NCBI GenBank assembly: GCA_003988855.1
Contig: QYAI01000071.1
Span: 124,001 to 188,000 of the forward strand
Length of the DNA stretch: 64,000 nt
DNA from: Arachnopeziza araneosa
Taxonomy: Eukaryota > Ascomycota > Leotiomycetes > Helotiales > Arachnopezizaceae
Direction: 5' to 3'
A model generated the notes under the pieces. The model was not told the origin of the DNA. It searched no databases and saw only the letters and a list, made by a program, of their open reading frames with translations. Below, piece by piece: positions 1 through 11,227 of the stretch (within the stretch, counting starts at the first letter, position 1; each line of letters begins with the position of its first letter). The translations under genes and the position numbers were made by a program.

Positions 1-480
1 CTACCAAAGTCTGATGCCTGCTCTGCTCAGTTGGCGAGGAAAAGGTTGTCTGAGAGGCCGGCTACAAGGCTTGTTACGGTAGGAGTTGCGCCGCTAGCTT
101 TCGGCGACGTATGATAAAAGTTAGCATCAAAATTGTTTTCAAAGATGGCAAGTTAAACATACGCTGTTCCTTCCGATTTACGTAAGCGGCAGCTTTGTCA
201 GATGCTACTTACGTAGATAGAAGCTTATTGCTACATCAGCTGCGCCGCTATCTTCCAGCGACACATGATGAGAGTTAATATGAAAACTGCTTCTCAGACA
301 AGGTCAGCTAAAAGCGCCGTTAGTTCCGATTTAGGCAAGTGATAGCTTCGTAAGTGGCAACCCAGAAGGTTTGTTAGCTACAGCTGCTACGCCGCTATGT
401 TCCGGCAATGCGTAATGGAAGTGGTTATCGAAGTTGCTTCTCAAGGAGAGTGCTGAAGACGCGGGGTTTTCCCGATTCAA
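1..480. repeat. Diverged tandem repeat, period about 150 bp
   Basis: The landmark GCGCCGCTA recurs at 88 and 242, and as ACGCCGCTA at 389. A second landmark, TTCCGATTTA, lies at 171 and 324 with a decayed copy near 470. This gives spacings of 154 and 147 nt. The first 87 bases match the end of a unit, so there are at least three units, all strongly diverged. No reading frame is conserved between units. This is direct observation; the origin (old satellite or duplicated promoter segment) is unknown. Confidence 0.7.
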
Positions 481-705
481 GTAATTGACGGGATCATGTT
501 GTTGGCATTAACATTGATTCTAATCCAGTAGGTGACACGGCGACGCAGTGCTTTCACAATTCCGAGCTCCAAAAAACAAATAATAGGAGTTATTCAGGAG
601 GGTATTCTTGATATAGGTACAAAGGTGGGTAGAACGGGCTGAAACAAGACTATTTCTCATCCATCTTCTTTCTTGCAGACACAGACCCGTACTTTACCTG
701 GAAAC

Positions 706-1445
706 ATGAACTCAATCACGGCTGGCCTCCTTCTCTGGTACCTCCTCTCCTTCATCGTGGAATTCTCCACCGCAGACATCGACAGGTGCAAGACTGGTGA
801 TTACGGTGGCCTTGGCGGCACCACATGTGAAGGTCTGACGTGCGCTAGAGCGTGCAATGCTTTAGGATGCGGATAGACCTGCCGCTGCACTGGTACGTGC
901 AGCATCTTCTGCCCGAACGGAAACTGCCTTGCGTGCTGCAGCTGCTACAGAGATATAAACACGGGGGTTGGGGGTGTGGTCACCGCAATGTTTGATCACT
1001 CCGTGTATGTCGTCAACAAGAGTCAAGTTCCAGCAGATAGTACGTATTCGACACCTATTTATCGAGAAATACTGACTCCGAGTCTGTAGTCAGCAACATG
1101 GACATCCTCCACAGTACCCTTCTACCATTGAACCAAACATGGTCGCAGGTTCATGAGAACGGCACTTACTATGAGACTGAGTGTTGTGATTGCCACACAG
1201 ACTCCAACTCGGTACTTGTACCCCGTTGTAGTGGTCCTGGCTGCCAATTTGAATGTGAGCTTGAAGGAGGTACATTGGGGTGCTATAGTAGCTGCTCGTG
1301 CGCTGGGGGTGAGAATGGCTGCAGTATTCATTATTCGGTTACAGAATGCAGGGCTATATGTTCATGCAGCGTAAACTTATTGGGACTTGCTGAGTGCTGC
1401 GGAGGGCTCGAGAATATTCTCTCGCAATCGCAATGGCACAATTGA
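706..1445 (+). pseudogene. Secreted Cys-rich protein gene broken by an in-frame TAG
   Basis: The ATG at 706 opens a hydrophobic signal-peptide-like stretch (about 22 residues, cleavage probably after STA) followed by a Cys- and Gly-rich chain. A TAG at 874-876 interrupts it, but the same frame stays open and Cys-rich on the far side (TCRCTGTCSIFCPNGNC). A consensus intron at 1040-1089 (GTACGT donor, TACTGAC branch site, TAG acceptor) joins this frame exactly to the open frame 1098-1445, which has more paired cysteines and NxS/NxT sites. No GT...TAG intron of length divisible by three could remove the stop at 876. Read through, the product would be about 230 residues with over 30 cysteines, like a small secreted effector-type or wall protein. 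I do not recognise the family. A nonsense allele or pseudogene is most likely; stop readthrough is the alternative. Confidence 0.6.
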
Positions 1446-2096
1446 TTGGATTTTGTTAATGTCAATCATCTAGATGTGGCTTGTGATAAAAGTAACATGG
1501 GGAGGTGGAAGTCAATTGTCTTTCTTATTGGTTTTGGTCTCACCTTAGATCCAGCTACTACAAGGAACATAATTATGGCGCCGCACTTCTTCTTATCAAT
1601 CCTTCTTGAGAATCAGATAGATTAGACAGAGAATGATATACAATCTCAGTCAGAGAATTAAACGGGAGATCCGCACCATGGACGGTGTTATTATTGGTCC
1701 ATGAGATTTTGTGTATCGACTCCACCGATGAAAAGAGAGTCTGTACGTAACGAATATTGCGAGAAATCATTTCTTAAGGATAATCTACTTTCAAGACGAC
1801 TCGTTCAATTATATAACAGGTAACATAAAATGCACGTACTTGAAGTTAATTCAAGTTTGTGATTGTTGAAAAAAAATTAAAATTTCGTGAATTCCCTATT
1901 CCACCTGAAGAGGCTGGTTAGTAGGGCAGTCTAGATTTGTGACAACTGCATGCTCACATCTTCATAGTAAATATAGTTCCTCTATATATTTGAATGTGGA
2001 GCAGAAAACCAAATGTCCAGCGCTCATATTACTCCAGATATCCTGCCTGACACCTGCTCCCACGCTCAAAACCTCAAGCTCAAAGTTCAAATACAT
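1446..2096. other. Intergenic, no gene seen
   Basis: AT-rich spacer between the Cys-rich gene and the 3' end of TSC1. The only open frames are short and lack splice or family support. It presumably contains the 3' UTRs of both genes. Confidence 0.5.
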
Positions 2097-5000
2097 TTAT
2101 GATCCACCGAAAGCCCTCAATCCTTTGATTCCCAACTTCTTCTCCTTCTTGGTTCCATCAGGATTGTGCTCCTTATCCTTCCCCTTGTCCTTCTTACCGA
2201 TATTCTGCACCCCACCTTGCCCAATTAGCGATGAATAGATCCAGGGCTGATGAGAACTTACCACGACCATATATCCTAACCTCACTCTCTGGTTTGATCT
2301 TTCCTCCCTTTGTTCTATCGCCTTCCAAAGTCCCCTTGCTGCTACTTCCGCTAGTTTGACTTGGTGCTGTTGCATCTGTACCTCTCCGTTCGGACGCAGT
2401 ACGTTGTTGCCACTGTTGCACATTCCATTGTTGATCCAACGGGCCTACATCTTCATCTAAGCTTCCAGAGCCATGCGTTGATGGGAAATGATGGATCGCA
2501 TTCGATTCGACATATGAACCAGTCCAGATTGGTGTCGGACTTGGGCTTCTCTCAGTAAGCAAAGCTTCTTCATCCTGATCCTCGACTTGCTCTTTCAATG
2601 CAAAGAATTCTTGTTGTAATCGCGTATATCTGGCTAGCATATGTGCTCGCTCTCTCTGTAGCTCGTTGATCCGATTCCTGGATGTTGCGAGCGCCGCTTC
2701 AATGATCTCTTGATTGGCAGATTCTTTCCGTTCTGCTAGCTGTTCCTGTTCAAGCCAACTCTGAGTCCTAGAATTTGCGAGCTCATCCTCAAATGACTGT
2801 TTGGACTTTTCAAGCTCTTCATCTCGCGCTGCAAGCTCCATCTCCAACATCGTTACTCTCGCTAGTGCTCTGGTTTCATTCTCGTTTGCTTGCTGAGCCT
2901 CATGTTCGTTACCCTCATACATTCGGATTCTCTTTGCTTGTTCCTTAACTTCAATCCTCAACCTCTCGAGCTCATCGGAACTAGCTTCAACGCTTTGAAC
3001 TTGCTGTTTTGCGGCTAGTTCCTTGGATTCGCTCTTGACAATGATTTGACGCATACGCGCTACATTTTCCGCGGCAAGTTGGAGATCCTGGGTCAGTTCT
3101 TCCCTCTCAATGGTCCACTTCTTCTTCTCCTCGCGGAGCACACTAAGCTTAGCACTCAAATCAGACTCCCATTTCCTTGAGTGGGCTTTTGATCGTTCCG
3201 CTTCTTTCTTCATTTGCTGATTAAGTTGTTTTGCATCTGTAAGTTTTACTTTCAAGCTGCGATTGGAATTCAGAAGGTTTTGAGTCTCCGCCTCAACACG
3301 AGCCTCACGGATTTGTTTGCGGCGGAGCTGTCCAATATGGGAAAGATGTTGCTGTTTGAGATATCGCTCAAAATTTAAATCGTTCTTCAAAAGTTGAATC
3401 TCTCGATTGAGGTAGGCTACTTTCACATTCGTGACGGTTTGTTCATTCATGGCTGGGCGTAGAGATGGTGAGCGAGGTACAGCATCCCGATTGAGAGATT
3501 TTAGGTAGGCATCAACATTCGACGTTTCGTGATTGTTGGACAAGGCTAACGATGCCACTGATTCATTTGTCATGTTTTGGTAGATGCTGCCTCTTGCTGA
3601 TTTGGAAGTGATCAAGTCGTTCAATTGGGTGTGAGACGACGAGGATAGCATCTGGGGAGGAATAGTAGGACTCTCTTGTCGTTCGGATGCATGGAGAGAA
3701 GGTGACTCAGTGGTTGACGGCATTGATTGCGATACTTGAGAAGTTTTGCGGTGTAGATTATGTGGTATGGGAGACGCCACAGCTGTAGACCGTGTGTCTC
3801 TCCAGCTGTTATGCCTTGACTGGTATGGGGTGCTCATGTCGTCATCCAGCAGAGGATGTTCAGGAACGTCAGAATCCTCGACCTTCTCCCCTCTTGGCCT
3901 GGTAGCATATTCCTGGTCTTCACTTGGTACATATAAAGCCATGCATTCGGCAACAACGTCGGCTGCTTCGCTTCTTTTAAACCGATTGTTGTCAGTGATC
4001 TCCGATTCAATAGTAAGTGTGAAGAAATTCGGATGTAAGAGATGAACCTGTCGAAATGGTTCCGAACGTTGACGGATCTCGGTTGGCTGAATATCTAAAT
4101 CATCCGCTCCAGGGAAATTGGCATGGCGAAGATATCTCTGGGGTTTTCTGATATAACTCATGAAGTTGATGGGATATAATCCATAGAGAAAGGTAAAGTA
4201 GTGAAGCAGCTCCGGAACAGACTCGTCCTCCGATTCCAGTAAGTATGGTAGCTTATCCCAGCTCGTGTCCACTGGCAGAGGAGTCTTCTCACTCTTCTCC
4301 TCAAGCTCCAGCTCAAGGTCCCCATGTGGATGGATTTCACTGTGTCTTTCTCGGTCCCAGAAAAGCATTCTTGTGTAGATGTTGAAAAGAGCTGGTAGAT
4401 ATTTGGAGGTAGAATTGGGGATATGTGGAAGAAACATAATCAGTGCCGTCATAGCAAGTGATATCGCTCGCGTAGACGTATCAATTTGTAGGCACCGAAG
4501 CAAATTCTCAAACAGCGGTGTCGAGAGCATCTGGTGTAGATGAGGAGGCTGATGTCTGAAAAACTGACCTAGAAGGGAAAGAGACGAGATCCGCGTGTCT
4601 CTTTTCACGAAGAATTTGTCAATCGCCGTCAGGAAATCCTACTCTGTCAATTTCGTTCTCTCTACCTGGAATACAGCTTACCTTTGGCCTCTTCTTTCCA
4701 AATGCCATGAGAATAGACTGTACCTGGCCCTCCACAAATTTTGCGTGATCGTCAAACTCTTCGGAAGCAAGGCTTGTCTTGACAAACCAGGTTTCCAGCA
4801 GACTTTTAGCAATGGCAGCACTTGTAGCTTCGGCATCTTTTAACTGATCCTCTTCATCCTCGTCATACACGAGAAAATCCAGAAGTGTGTTTCTCGTCTC
4901 GACTGCCAATCCCTTTTCTACCCCTACATGTACCAATATTGGGCCAGAGAGCTTTTCCCACCACTGTAGAAGTCTGCCCGAACCTCGCAACACGGGCCTC

Positions 5001-5284
5001 AGAGACTGGAGGATGGCAAGGAAGGGAGCGAGCCGGCATGATTCGTCCGCTATGGTGGTCTGGTAGATATTGAGGAGCTCCTCCTGCAGACGTTGAGAAT
5101 CAGAATCATCGTGGGTCGCGTGCTTGTCGAGGTAGGCGTCGATAACTTCGAGGAGGTCTTCGGGGAGAGGGAGAGGAAGGCTGGGTACAGCGGCTATTAT
5201 TGCTCTCGAGAGGTCTTTCAATGAGCTGCGTTTGCATTAGTGGAGGATCCAAGTCATCTGGCAAGGGACGTACCCTGAAGACAT
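2097..5284 (-). CDS. TSC1: Hamartin (TSC1), TSC complex scaffold
   Basis: Four exons: 5284-5274, 5225-4682, 4638-2262 and 2215-2097, separated by consensus introns of 48, 43 and 46 nt; the frame is continuous and encodes 1016 aa. The first exon is only 11 nt (Met-Ser-Ser-Gly) ahead of a GTACGT...CACTAAT...CAG intron. The N-terminal half is the helical hamartin core, including DFLTAIDKFFVKRDTR at the second splice junction. A Ser/Thr-rich linker follows (about residues 390-550). Then comes a long Glu/Lys/Gln-rich coiled coil (about 560-830) and a basic Lys-rich tail ending LRAFGGS. Hamartin pairs with tuberin (TSC2), the GAP for Rheb, and restrains TORC1. The length fits fungal hamartins. It is divergent from the SDR gene at 5776 and shows no sign of damage. 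Confidence 0.93.
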
Positions 5285-5775
5285 TGTATGGAATCTAAGA
5301 CAGGCTTTCGAGGATGATTCGAGGTTGGCTTGGCGGGGTCCAGAGCTTGATCTGCATGCAACATGCGTGTGTTCGACTTAATCTGCGTGCTCGATTGCAC
5401 CGCTAGAATCCGGCGATGGAGGATGGGATTCCCGACGCCAGATCCATTGACATTGCGAAAGAGTTGCAGAAGCAGAAGAGGTTTGTTGGCTCTGATACGG
5501 GATCAGTCGCTCTTCCATTGCTCGTCTGATTCTGACCTTCCCGTGCCGATGAAGCGGATGCCAAGCCGATAAGGAATCTCGTTTATTATCGCCGAAAGAC
5601 TGACGACAGGATCAACAGCTTCTTTCCTGCGAGGGAAAACTTGCCTGCTCCTGCAAGCAGAGGTATAAGTAGCCATGTTCTTTTCGTCTTCTCCTTCTTC
5701 TCATCAGCTACCCATTCTTTGTTACGAATTCTTGACCTGCTAAACACAAGCCCAGCGGCCATAAAACTTCGATCA
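5285..5775. promoter_or_regulatory. Divergent promoter region TSC1 / SDR
   Basis: A 491-bp gap between two outward-facing start codons. Pyrimidine-rich tracts (about 5670-5705, TTCGTCTTCTCCTTCTTCTC) lie upstream of the SDR start, as is common for fungal transcription starts. No individual operator can be assigned. Confidence 0.4.
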
Positions 5776-6616
5776 ATGTCGTCGTTAGAAGCTATCCATC
5801 TGCCATTGAACGGCAAGACTGCTATTGTGACAGGCGGCTCTCGTGGGATTGGAGCAGAGATTGTTTATGAGCTTGCAAAGCGAGGTGCAGAAGTAAACAC
5901 ACTCTCTCTTTTGTATTATTAATAATTGACGTGCCCAGGTAACCTTCACGTACGTCACCAACTCGACCAAAGCCGACGAAGTTCAACGCCGAATCCAATC
6001 TCTCCCCAACTCTCCACGATGCCAACATATCCGTGCTGATCTGCGAAACCCCAATGACATAAACACAATCATCCCATCAGTACTCTCGACACAGTCCTCC
6101 AAACCAGAGGCAGAGCGAAGGATCGATATTCTAGTCAACAATGCCGGATGCGAACTCGTGAAACCACTAGCAGACATCAGACTCGAAGATTACAGCTATG
6201 TCTATGATCTCAACGTCCGCGGTGCCATTCTCATGACGCAGGCGGTCCTCCCTTTCCATCCCGCGGGTGGTCGAATCATCAATATCTCATCTGTCGGTGC
6301 ACGTTCTGGATTTAAAGAACTTTCGTTATACTGCTCCTCCAAGGCTGCTCTTGAGGGTTTGACGCGTTGCTGGGCAGCGGAATTCGGTGGGAACGGTACC
6401 ACGGTCAATGCGGTCAATCCAGGACCCGTACAGAGCGAAATGCTGGATAATATCCCCAAGGACATTGTAGATGCTCAGAAGAAGGCTACGCCTGTTGAGC
6501 AGAGGGTTGGGACCGTGGAGGAGGTTGCAACCATCGTGGCGTGGCTAGCGGGAGAGGAGAGTAGGTGGGTCACTGGGCAGTGTCTAAGTGCAAGTGGTGG
6601 ATGGGCTATGTATTGA
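5776..6616 (+). CDS. Short-chain dehydrogenase/reductase (classical SDR)
   Basis: Exons 5776-5892 and 5939-6616 flank a 46-nt intron (GTAAAC, CAG acceptor); 264 aa. Rossmann cofactor motif TGGSRGIG lies near residue 16, NNAG near residue 110, a catalytic Ser in NISSVGAR, and the active-site pair YCSSK (Tyr and Lys). A PGPVQSEM segment after the active site is typical of the family. It is a soluble NAD(P)H oxidoreductase of the 3-ketoacyl-reductase-like type; the substrate cannot be read from sequence. It converges with the MFS gene, with only 63 bp between stop codons, and may belong to the SDR/MFS/hydrolase/desaturase group. Confidence 0.92.
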
Positions 6617-6679
6617 GTTCCTGATTTACAATTTTTACTGATTAACTTTCTTTCGTTTGATATATTATATGTTAATTTC

Positions 6680-8660
6680 TCACCTGCTTTCCTGGCTTTC
6701 ACCTGTCCCCATCTCCACATCACCTTCCTTTGCCTCTTCACCCCCATCCTCAAAGGCCTGTTTTCCCGCGGTCGTCCCTCTCAACTTATCATTCCTCGCA
6801 ACCAACGCGCCAACCAGACCCAGAATACTAATCCCTACACAAACCCACCATACCATATCCAAACTATCCGAGTACAAGCCCCGATAAACCAGCTGCACCT
6901 GTTCGGGCATCTCCTTGATCAACCCATAACCCAACTCGGCCAGATTACTCTCCAGGATATACATACTTGGAATCTCACCATCCTCGACAAGACCAGTGAG
7001 CAACTCGGCCCACCGATTCTGAAAAATGACACCTCCAAGCGCCACACCAAACGTCTGACCCAGACTCCTCAGGAAAATCTGCGTCGACGTCGCTACGCCC
7101 ACGTCGGCATCGCGCTGCCTGGCCTGGACGGCGAACAGGGGAGTGGGCATGAGGACGCCGGCGCCGATGGCAGCGACGCAGCGGGGGCCGTAGATGAGCG
7201 CCTTGGAGGAGCCCGGGTGCATGGTGACGTTCAGGCCCATGCCCAGGGCGAGGAGCACCCAGCCGGCGACGATGATGTGCTTGAAGCGGAGCGTGCGCCT
7301 GATGAGCACGGCGGCGGCGATGGCCGAGGGGGCGATGAAGGCGCCGATGGAGAGGGTGGAGACGGCCGAGGAGAGGAGGTCGTGCTGCAGGGCGCCGAGG
7401 AACTGGGGGTGTGAGTCTTTTGATATATCAAGGGAAAGGGGTGAAAACGTACAAAGATGACCATGTAGTAGATAAAACACCACACCACCAGGCCCTGCAG
7501 GAAACTCGACGAGAAGCCCGCGACGGCCGTGCGGTCGCTGAAGATGCGCAGCGGCATCATCGGCTCCCTGGCGACCCTCCACTCCACCACGACGAACAGC
7601 ACGAAGAGCAGGGCGCCGACGATGGTGGGTGCCAGGATCCGGGCCGAGCTCCACGGGGCCGAGACGCCGCCCGAGGTGATGCCGACGAGGAAGAGCGTGC
7701 AGGCCGCGATGAAGACGCCCAGGCCGAGCCAGTCGACGCGCGCGAGCTTGGCGGCGAGGGAGGACGTGTCCCGGCGTAGGTTGAGCGACAACGACAGCCC
7801 GGCGATGGAGATGATGCAGAAGGGGAGATTCAGCCAGAATATCCAGCGCCAGGATGTTTTTTGGCCGATGGCGCCGCCGATGGGAACCTGGGTGGCGTTA
7901 GTGAAGTGTAAGATTGGGTTGAGGGTGGAAGGGTGGAGGGTGGAAGTGGGTGTGAGTGAGCGAGCATGAGTTGGGAATGAGAAAGCGAGAGGTGGATGGA
8001 AGTGATAGCTAGATGGAAGTGAGAGGTATGGAAGTGAGAGGTAGATGGAATGAGATATGACAAGTATAGAAGGACTAAGAAAAAAGCACATACACCTATA
8101 TTAGTCCCAACAGCCCAAGCAGCCATGGACATGGCAATATACTTGGCTCGCTCTTCCATCGTCGTGATATCAGACAGGATGACCTGAACCAGCTGCACGA
8201 TGCCCCCAGCCCCGACGCCCTGCACGACTCTGGCGCCGATGAGCCCGTCGACACTCCTCGCCGTGGCGCCGAGCACGCTGCCGAGCAGGAACAGCGCGAT
8301 GCCCGCGACGACGACCCATTTGCGGCCAAAGATCTCGCTGGTGGTGCCGTAGACGGGGATGGCGACGGTCTGGGCCAGCAGGAAGGCGGTGCCAATCCAG
8401 AAGGCCTGGATGCTGGTGCACCGCAGCGACGCGGCGATAGCGGCCAGGCAGGCGGCCACGATGACGGCGTCCATGGCGGCGATGACGGTGATGAGGCAGA
8501 GGAAGAAGACGCTGAGCTTGAAGCGGAGCGATTTTGCTGGGCGCGAGACGTTGCGTGCTTTGGGCTGGGGAGCGGAGTCCGCAGCGGATTCTGGTCTGGC
8601 AGGAGGATGGGTTCGCATCATAGCATCATCTTTCTCTCTGTTCGAGGTGCTGGACGCCAT
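6680..8660 (-). CDS. MFS drug/metabolite exporter, 14-TM (DHA2-like)
   Basis: Exons 8660-8094, 7887-7453 and 7402-6680; introns of 206 nt (GTATGT...CAG) and 50 nt (GTACGT...CAG); 574 aa. The start is the ATG at 8660; the frame is open further upstream but without another ATG. A hydrophilic N-terminus of about 55 residues precedes the first TM helix. The motif-A loop is GTTSEIFGRKW, and GARVVQGVGAGGI is motif-C-like. Two further helix blocks and a hydrophilic tail rich in Glu/Gly follow. Length and helix density fit the 14-helix H+-antiporter family that exports toxic or secondary metabolites across the plasma membrane. The gene is very GC-rich compared with flanking DNA. It is divergent from the hydrolase at 9123, so co-regulation is plausible. 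Confidence 0.9.
7905..8060. repeat. Purine-rich minisatellite inside the MFS intron
   Basis: Within the 206-nt first intron of the MFS gene, variants of GGTGGAAGTGAGAGGTAGAT are repeated many times, giving an almost pure G/A strand on the plus side and a CT-rich transcript. Repeat expansion explains why this intron is about four times longer than the others in the window. Confidence 0.65.
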
Positions 8661-9122
8661 GGTGATGGGTCTAGCGGATAAGAGAGCTTGACTGCTAGTT
8701 TCGCACGCTGGGCGAGAGGAAGAGCGCTGAAGGTTCAAAAGTGCTTCTGAGGGTTAGAGAAGAGCGTTCAAACGACAACGGCTATATGGCCAGGACGAAT
8801 GCTCCTCGAAGATAGAGAGAGTGACCCGTCATGGGACAGGAATAGAAGAATAAAAAAGATGTAGCGTAGCTGAAAGGATAGATCGGTGAAGAGCATGACT
8901 GATATCTGAGCTGAGAAATAGAAAATAAAAGAATAAGCAGCGAGATCAGCGGAGACAGGGAGTGAGACGCGGTCAGTGTAGGTCGAGAGCAGAGGTCGGA
9001 GATGCCGCTCTGTTCTAGTGCAGCGCTATCACTAGAAGCGCCACCAGACGAAAGGGAATGTCTAGGAAAATTTGTATAAGAGCCAAAGCAGGTCCCGCAA
9101 GTAAGGATAGGTGTAAAGGAGG
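8661..9122. promoter_or_regulatory. Shared divergent promoter, MFS / hydrolase
   Basis: A 462-bp spacer between the divergent start codons at 8660 and 9123. It holds no convincing gene. A bidirectional promoter is inferred from geometry only. Confidence 0.4.
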
Positions 9123-10255
9123 ATGACGAAGACGACGACGACGACCATGGCTGCGCCAGAACCCGACATGGTCGCGCTGGCACTGGAGAAGCTGGCGCCG
9201 CCCATCATCGCCGGAACGACGCCGCTCCCTGAGCTCGTTGCGCACTTCCTACAGCTGTGGGCCATCAAGATCATTATGGGCATGTCGCTGTGGTTCGACC
9301 GCTGGATACACCCACCCTCAGCCACAATCCAGCCCACGCTGGTCAAGACGTATGCGTGCCGTCCCACGCTCAAGAACCGCATCTTCTTCCCACCCACCTG
9401 GGAGGCCGGGTCGCGGGACAAGCTGGCGCTCTACCTGGACATCCACGGTGGTGGTTTTGCCTTTGGGGACCCAGAGCACGACGATGACTTCTGCTCGTCG
9501 TGGGCCCGGCGCACCGGCCAGGTTGGTTACAGTAGCTGGCCCCTGATATCCGTGGGCAATATGTTAATCTATTTCCACAGCTGGTCGTGAGTCTCGACTA
9601 TCGCAAAGCCCCCATTCATCGATACCCGACGCCAGTGCGAGATATCGCGGCCCTGGCAGAGGCCGTTCTGAACGATGACCTGCTGCCCATCGATCACTCC
9701 CGGGTCGTCATGGGCGGCTTCAGCGCAGGAGGGACGTTTGCCCTCGCGGCCAGCCAACTCCCACAGTTGAAGGGCAGGATACAAGCCCTGATCCCGTACT
9801 ACCCCGCCGTCGACTTTACCACCCATCCCAGCGAGAAGTTCAGGCGCCGGTTGTGCAGCGAGCGGCCCACCGACACGCTGGCCACCTACGGTCCCGCCAT
9901 GAGCTGGGGCTACATCCCCTACTGGCAGAACCGGCGCGACGCACTGCTGAGCCCCATCTTTGCGGATCGCAGTGATCTCCCGCCCTGGATCATGATGGTG
10001 TGTCCCCAGCACGACATCCTGACGCGCGACGCCCGCGTGCTCATGTGCCGCCTGGCGGGCATGGAGACGCTGAGCGAGCAAGACGCGGTTGCGTGGGAGA
10101 GGGGCACGTACCGGTGGCATCTCGCCGAGGGCACTTCCCACGGCTTCACTCACGAGCAGGGACGCGGCTCACGGGGGAGGGCGTTGCGCTTGCGAAGGAG
10201 AGAAGAGGTGTACGCCGCGGCACAGGAATGGTTAGAGCGTGGCCCGCTCGCTTAG
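9123..10255 (+). CDS. Alpha/beta hydrolase, hormone-sensitive-lipase (HSL) type
   Basis: Exons 9123-9521 and 9581-10255 with a 59-nt intron (GTTGGT donor, CAG acceptor); 357 aa. The oxyanion-hole motif HGGGFAFG is near residue 110. The nucleophile elbow is GGFSAGG, and the acid and base of the triad fit QHDIL and SHGFTH. This is the class of esterases, lactonases and deacetylases that act on small acyl esters. There is no signal peptide, so it is probably cytosolic. It has high GC content and GC-ending codons like its divergent partner, the exporter. In fungal metabolite loci such enzymes often deacylate products, but here that role is inference. Confidence 0.9.
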
Positions 10256-11227
10256 AATAGGGGTGCGAGGATAAAAACAACACTCGGATATGAATGTACA
10301 GTACCTAAATGTCGAGTGATCCATTGCATTAGTGATTGCATTAGTGACTGCCCTTCATGTTCACCGTGTGCTGAGAGTCTTGCTCTGCTTAAGGTTTTTA
10401 TAGCGCTTACGGCGTCCGTGACGTGGTGCTGTGTAGGTCGAGTTGTATTGTTCTTGGTGTTTTCCGTGCGTGCATGGTGGCTGACACGTTCCCGGCTGAC
10501 GCTGTCAAGTCTAGCGAGCTCTGGGCTGCATTAGCGACGGTCTGGAAGTCGCTAGACGAAGCGTAGACGTCGAGTGGCGAGCTGAGCGAGCTGACGACAA
10601 CAAACCAAGAAAACATCAACACCCGAAAAGGATTTTCGTCTTAGAACTTTCCACTTCGGGGTCCTGCCGCTGTTCCCTGTGAAATGAGGACTCGTCCGCT
10701 GCGACGGCGTCGTGAGAGTGTCGTGCGCTTTGGGAACGCTAAGTCGGGTCGAGAGGCGTCCATTCATCCAGAGCAGAGTTAGCCATTTGATAGTCAGGGC
10801 CTAAGAGGCTTAGTAGCCGTGCCAATACATCCCTTGCCCCTAAGCCGGGAGGCTCTCTGGCCAAGAAAGCAACAGGTCAGACGCCACATTGGCTATCGCT
10901 GGCTGAAGGCTCCGAATAGAGAAGCGCCGACCGTCTCACCATCTGCGGTGTGAACCGTAGGGCTAAGCCACAACACGCTTGAAACGAATGGGAATATTGA
11001 TTGGCGGAGAGGCTCTTTCTACCGCACCCTCACCAATGATTGGCACCCACATCCGTCGGCGGATGATTCTTGGTCGTGATCAGAGTTTCTTCGCCATGGA
11101 CGCACTATGACTGACTAGACCTCGAGGTCAATACTCCAGTGGGGACTTGGATGGGCTAGTGTTTTCAGACAAGACAGCGCTTTCCGCGATCTCGGAAATA
11201 CCGTGAAGTGAAGTCTGATATAACAAT
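10256..11227. other. Intergenic, no gene seen
   Basis: About 970 bp between the hydrolase and the desaturase. Only short, overlapping, unsupported open frames are present. The short repeat GCATTAGTGA is doubled near 10326-10345. It probably contains the desaturase promoter. Confidence 0.45.

Noticed and set aside
833..876. Intron removing the TAG in the Cys-rich gene
   Set aside because: All GT...TAG options ending at 876 (37, 44, 50, 71, 80 or 91 nt) shift the frame away from the Cys-rich continuation, and the donors are poor.
7217..7969. Long GC-rich plus-strand open frames opposite the MFS gene
   Set aside because: Shadow frames of a GC-rich gene on the other strand; composition is Asp/Glu/Gly/Arg/Ala low-complexity.
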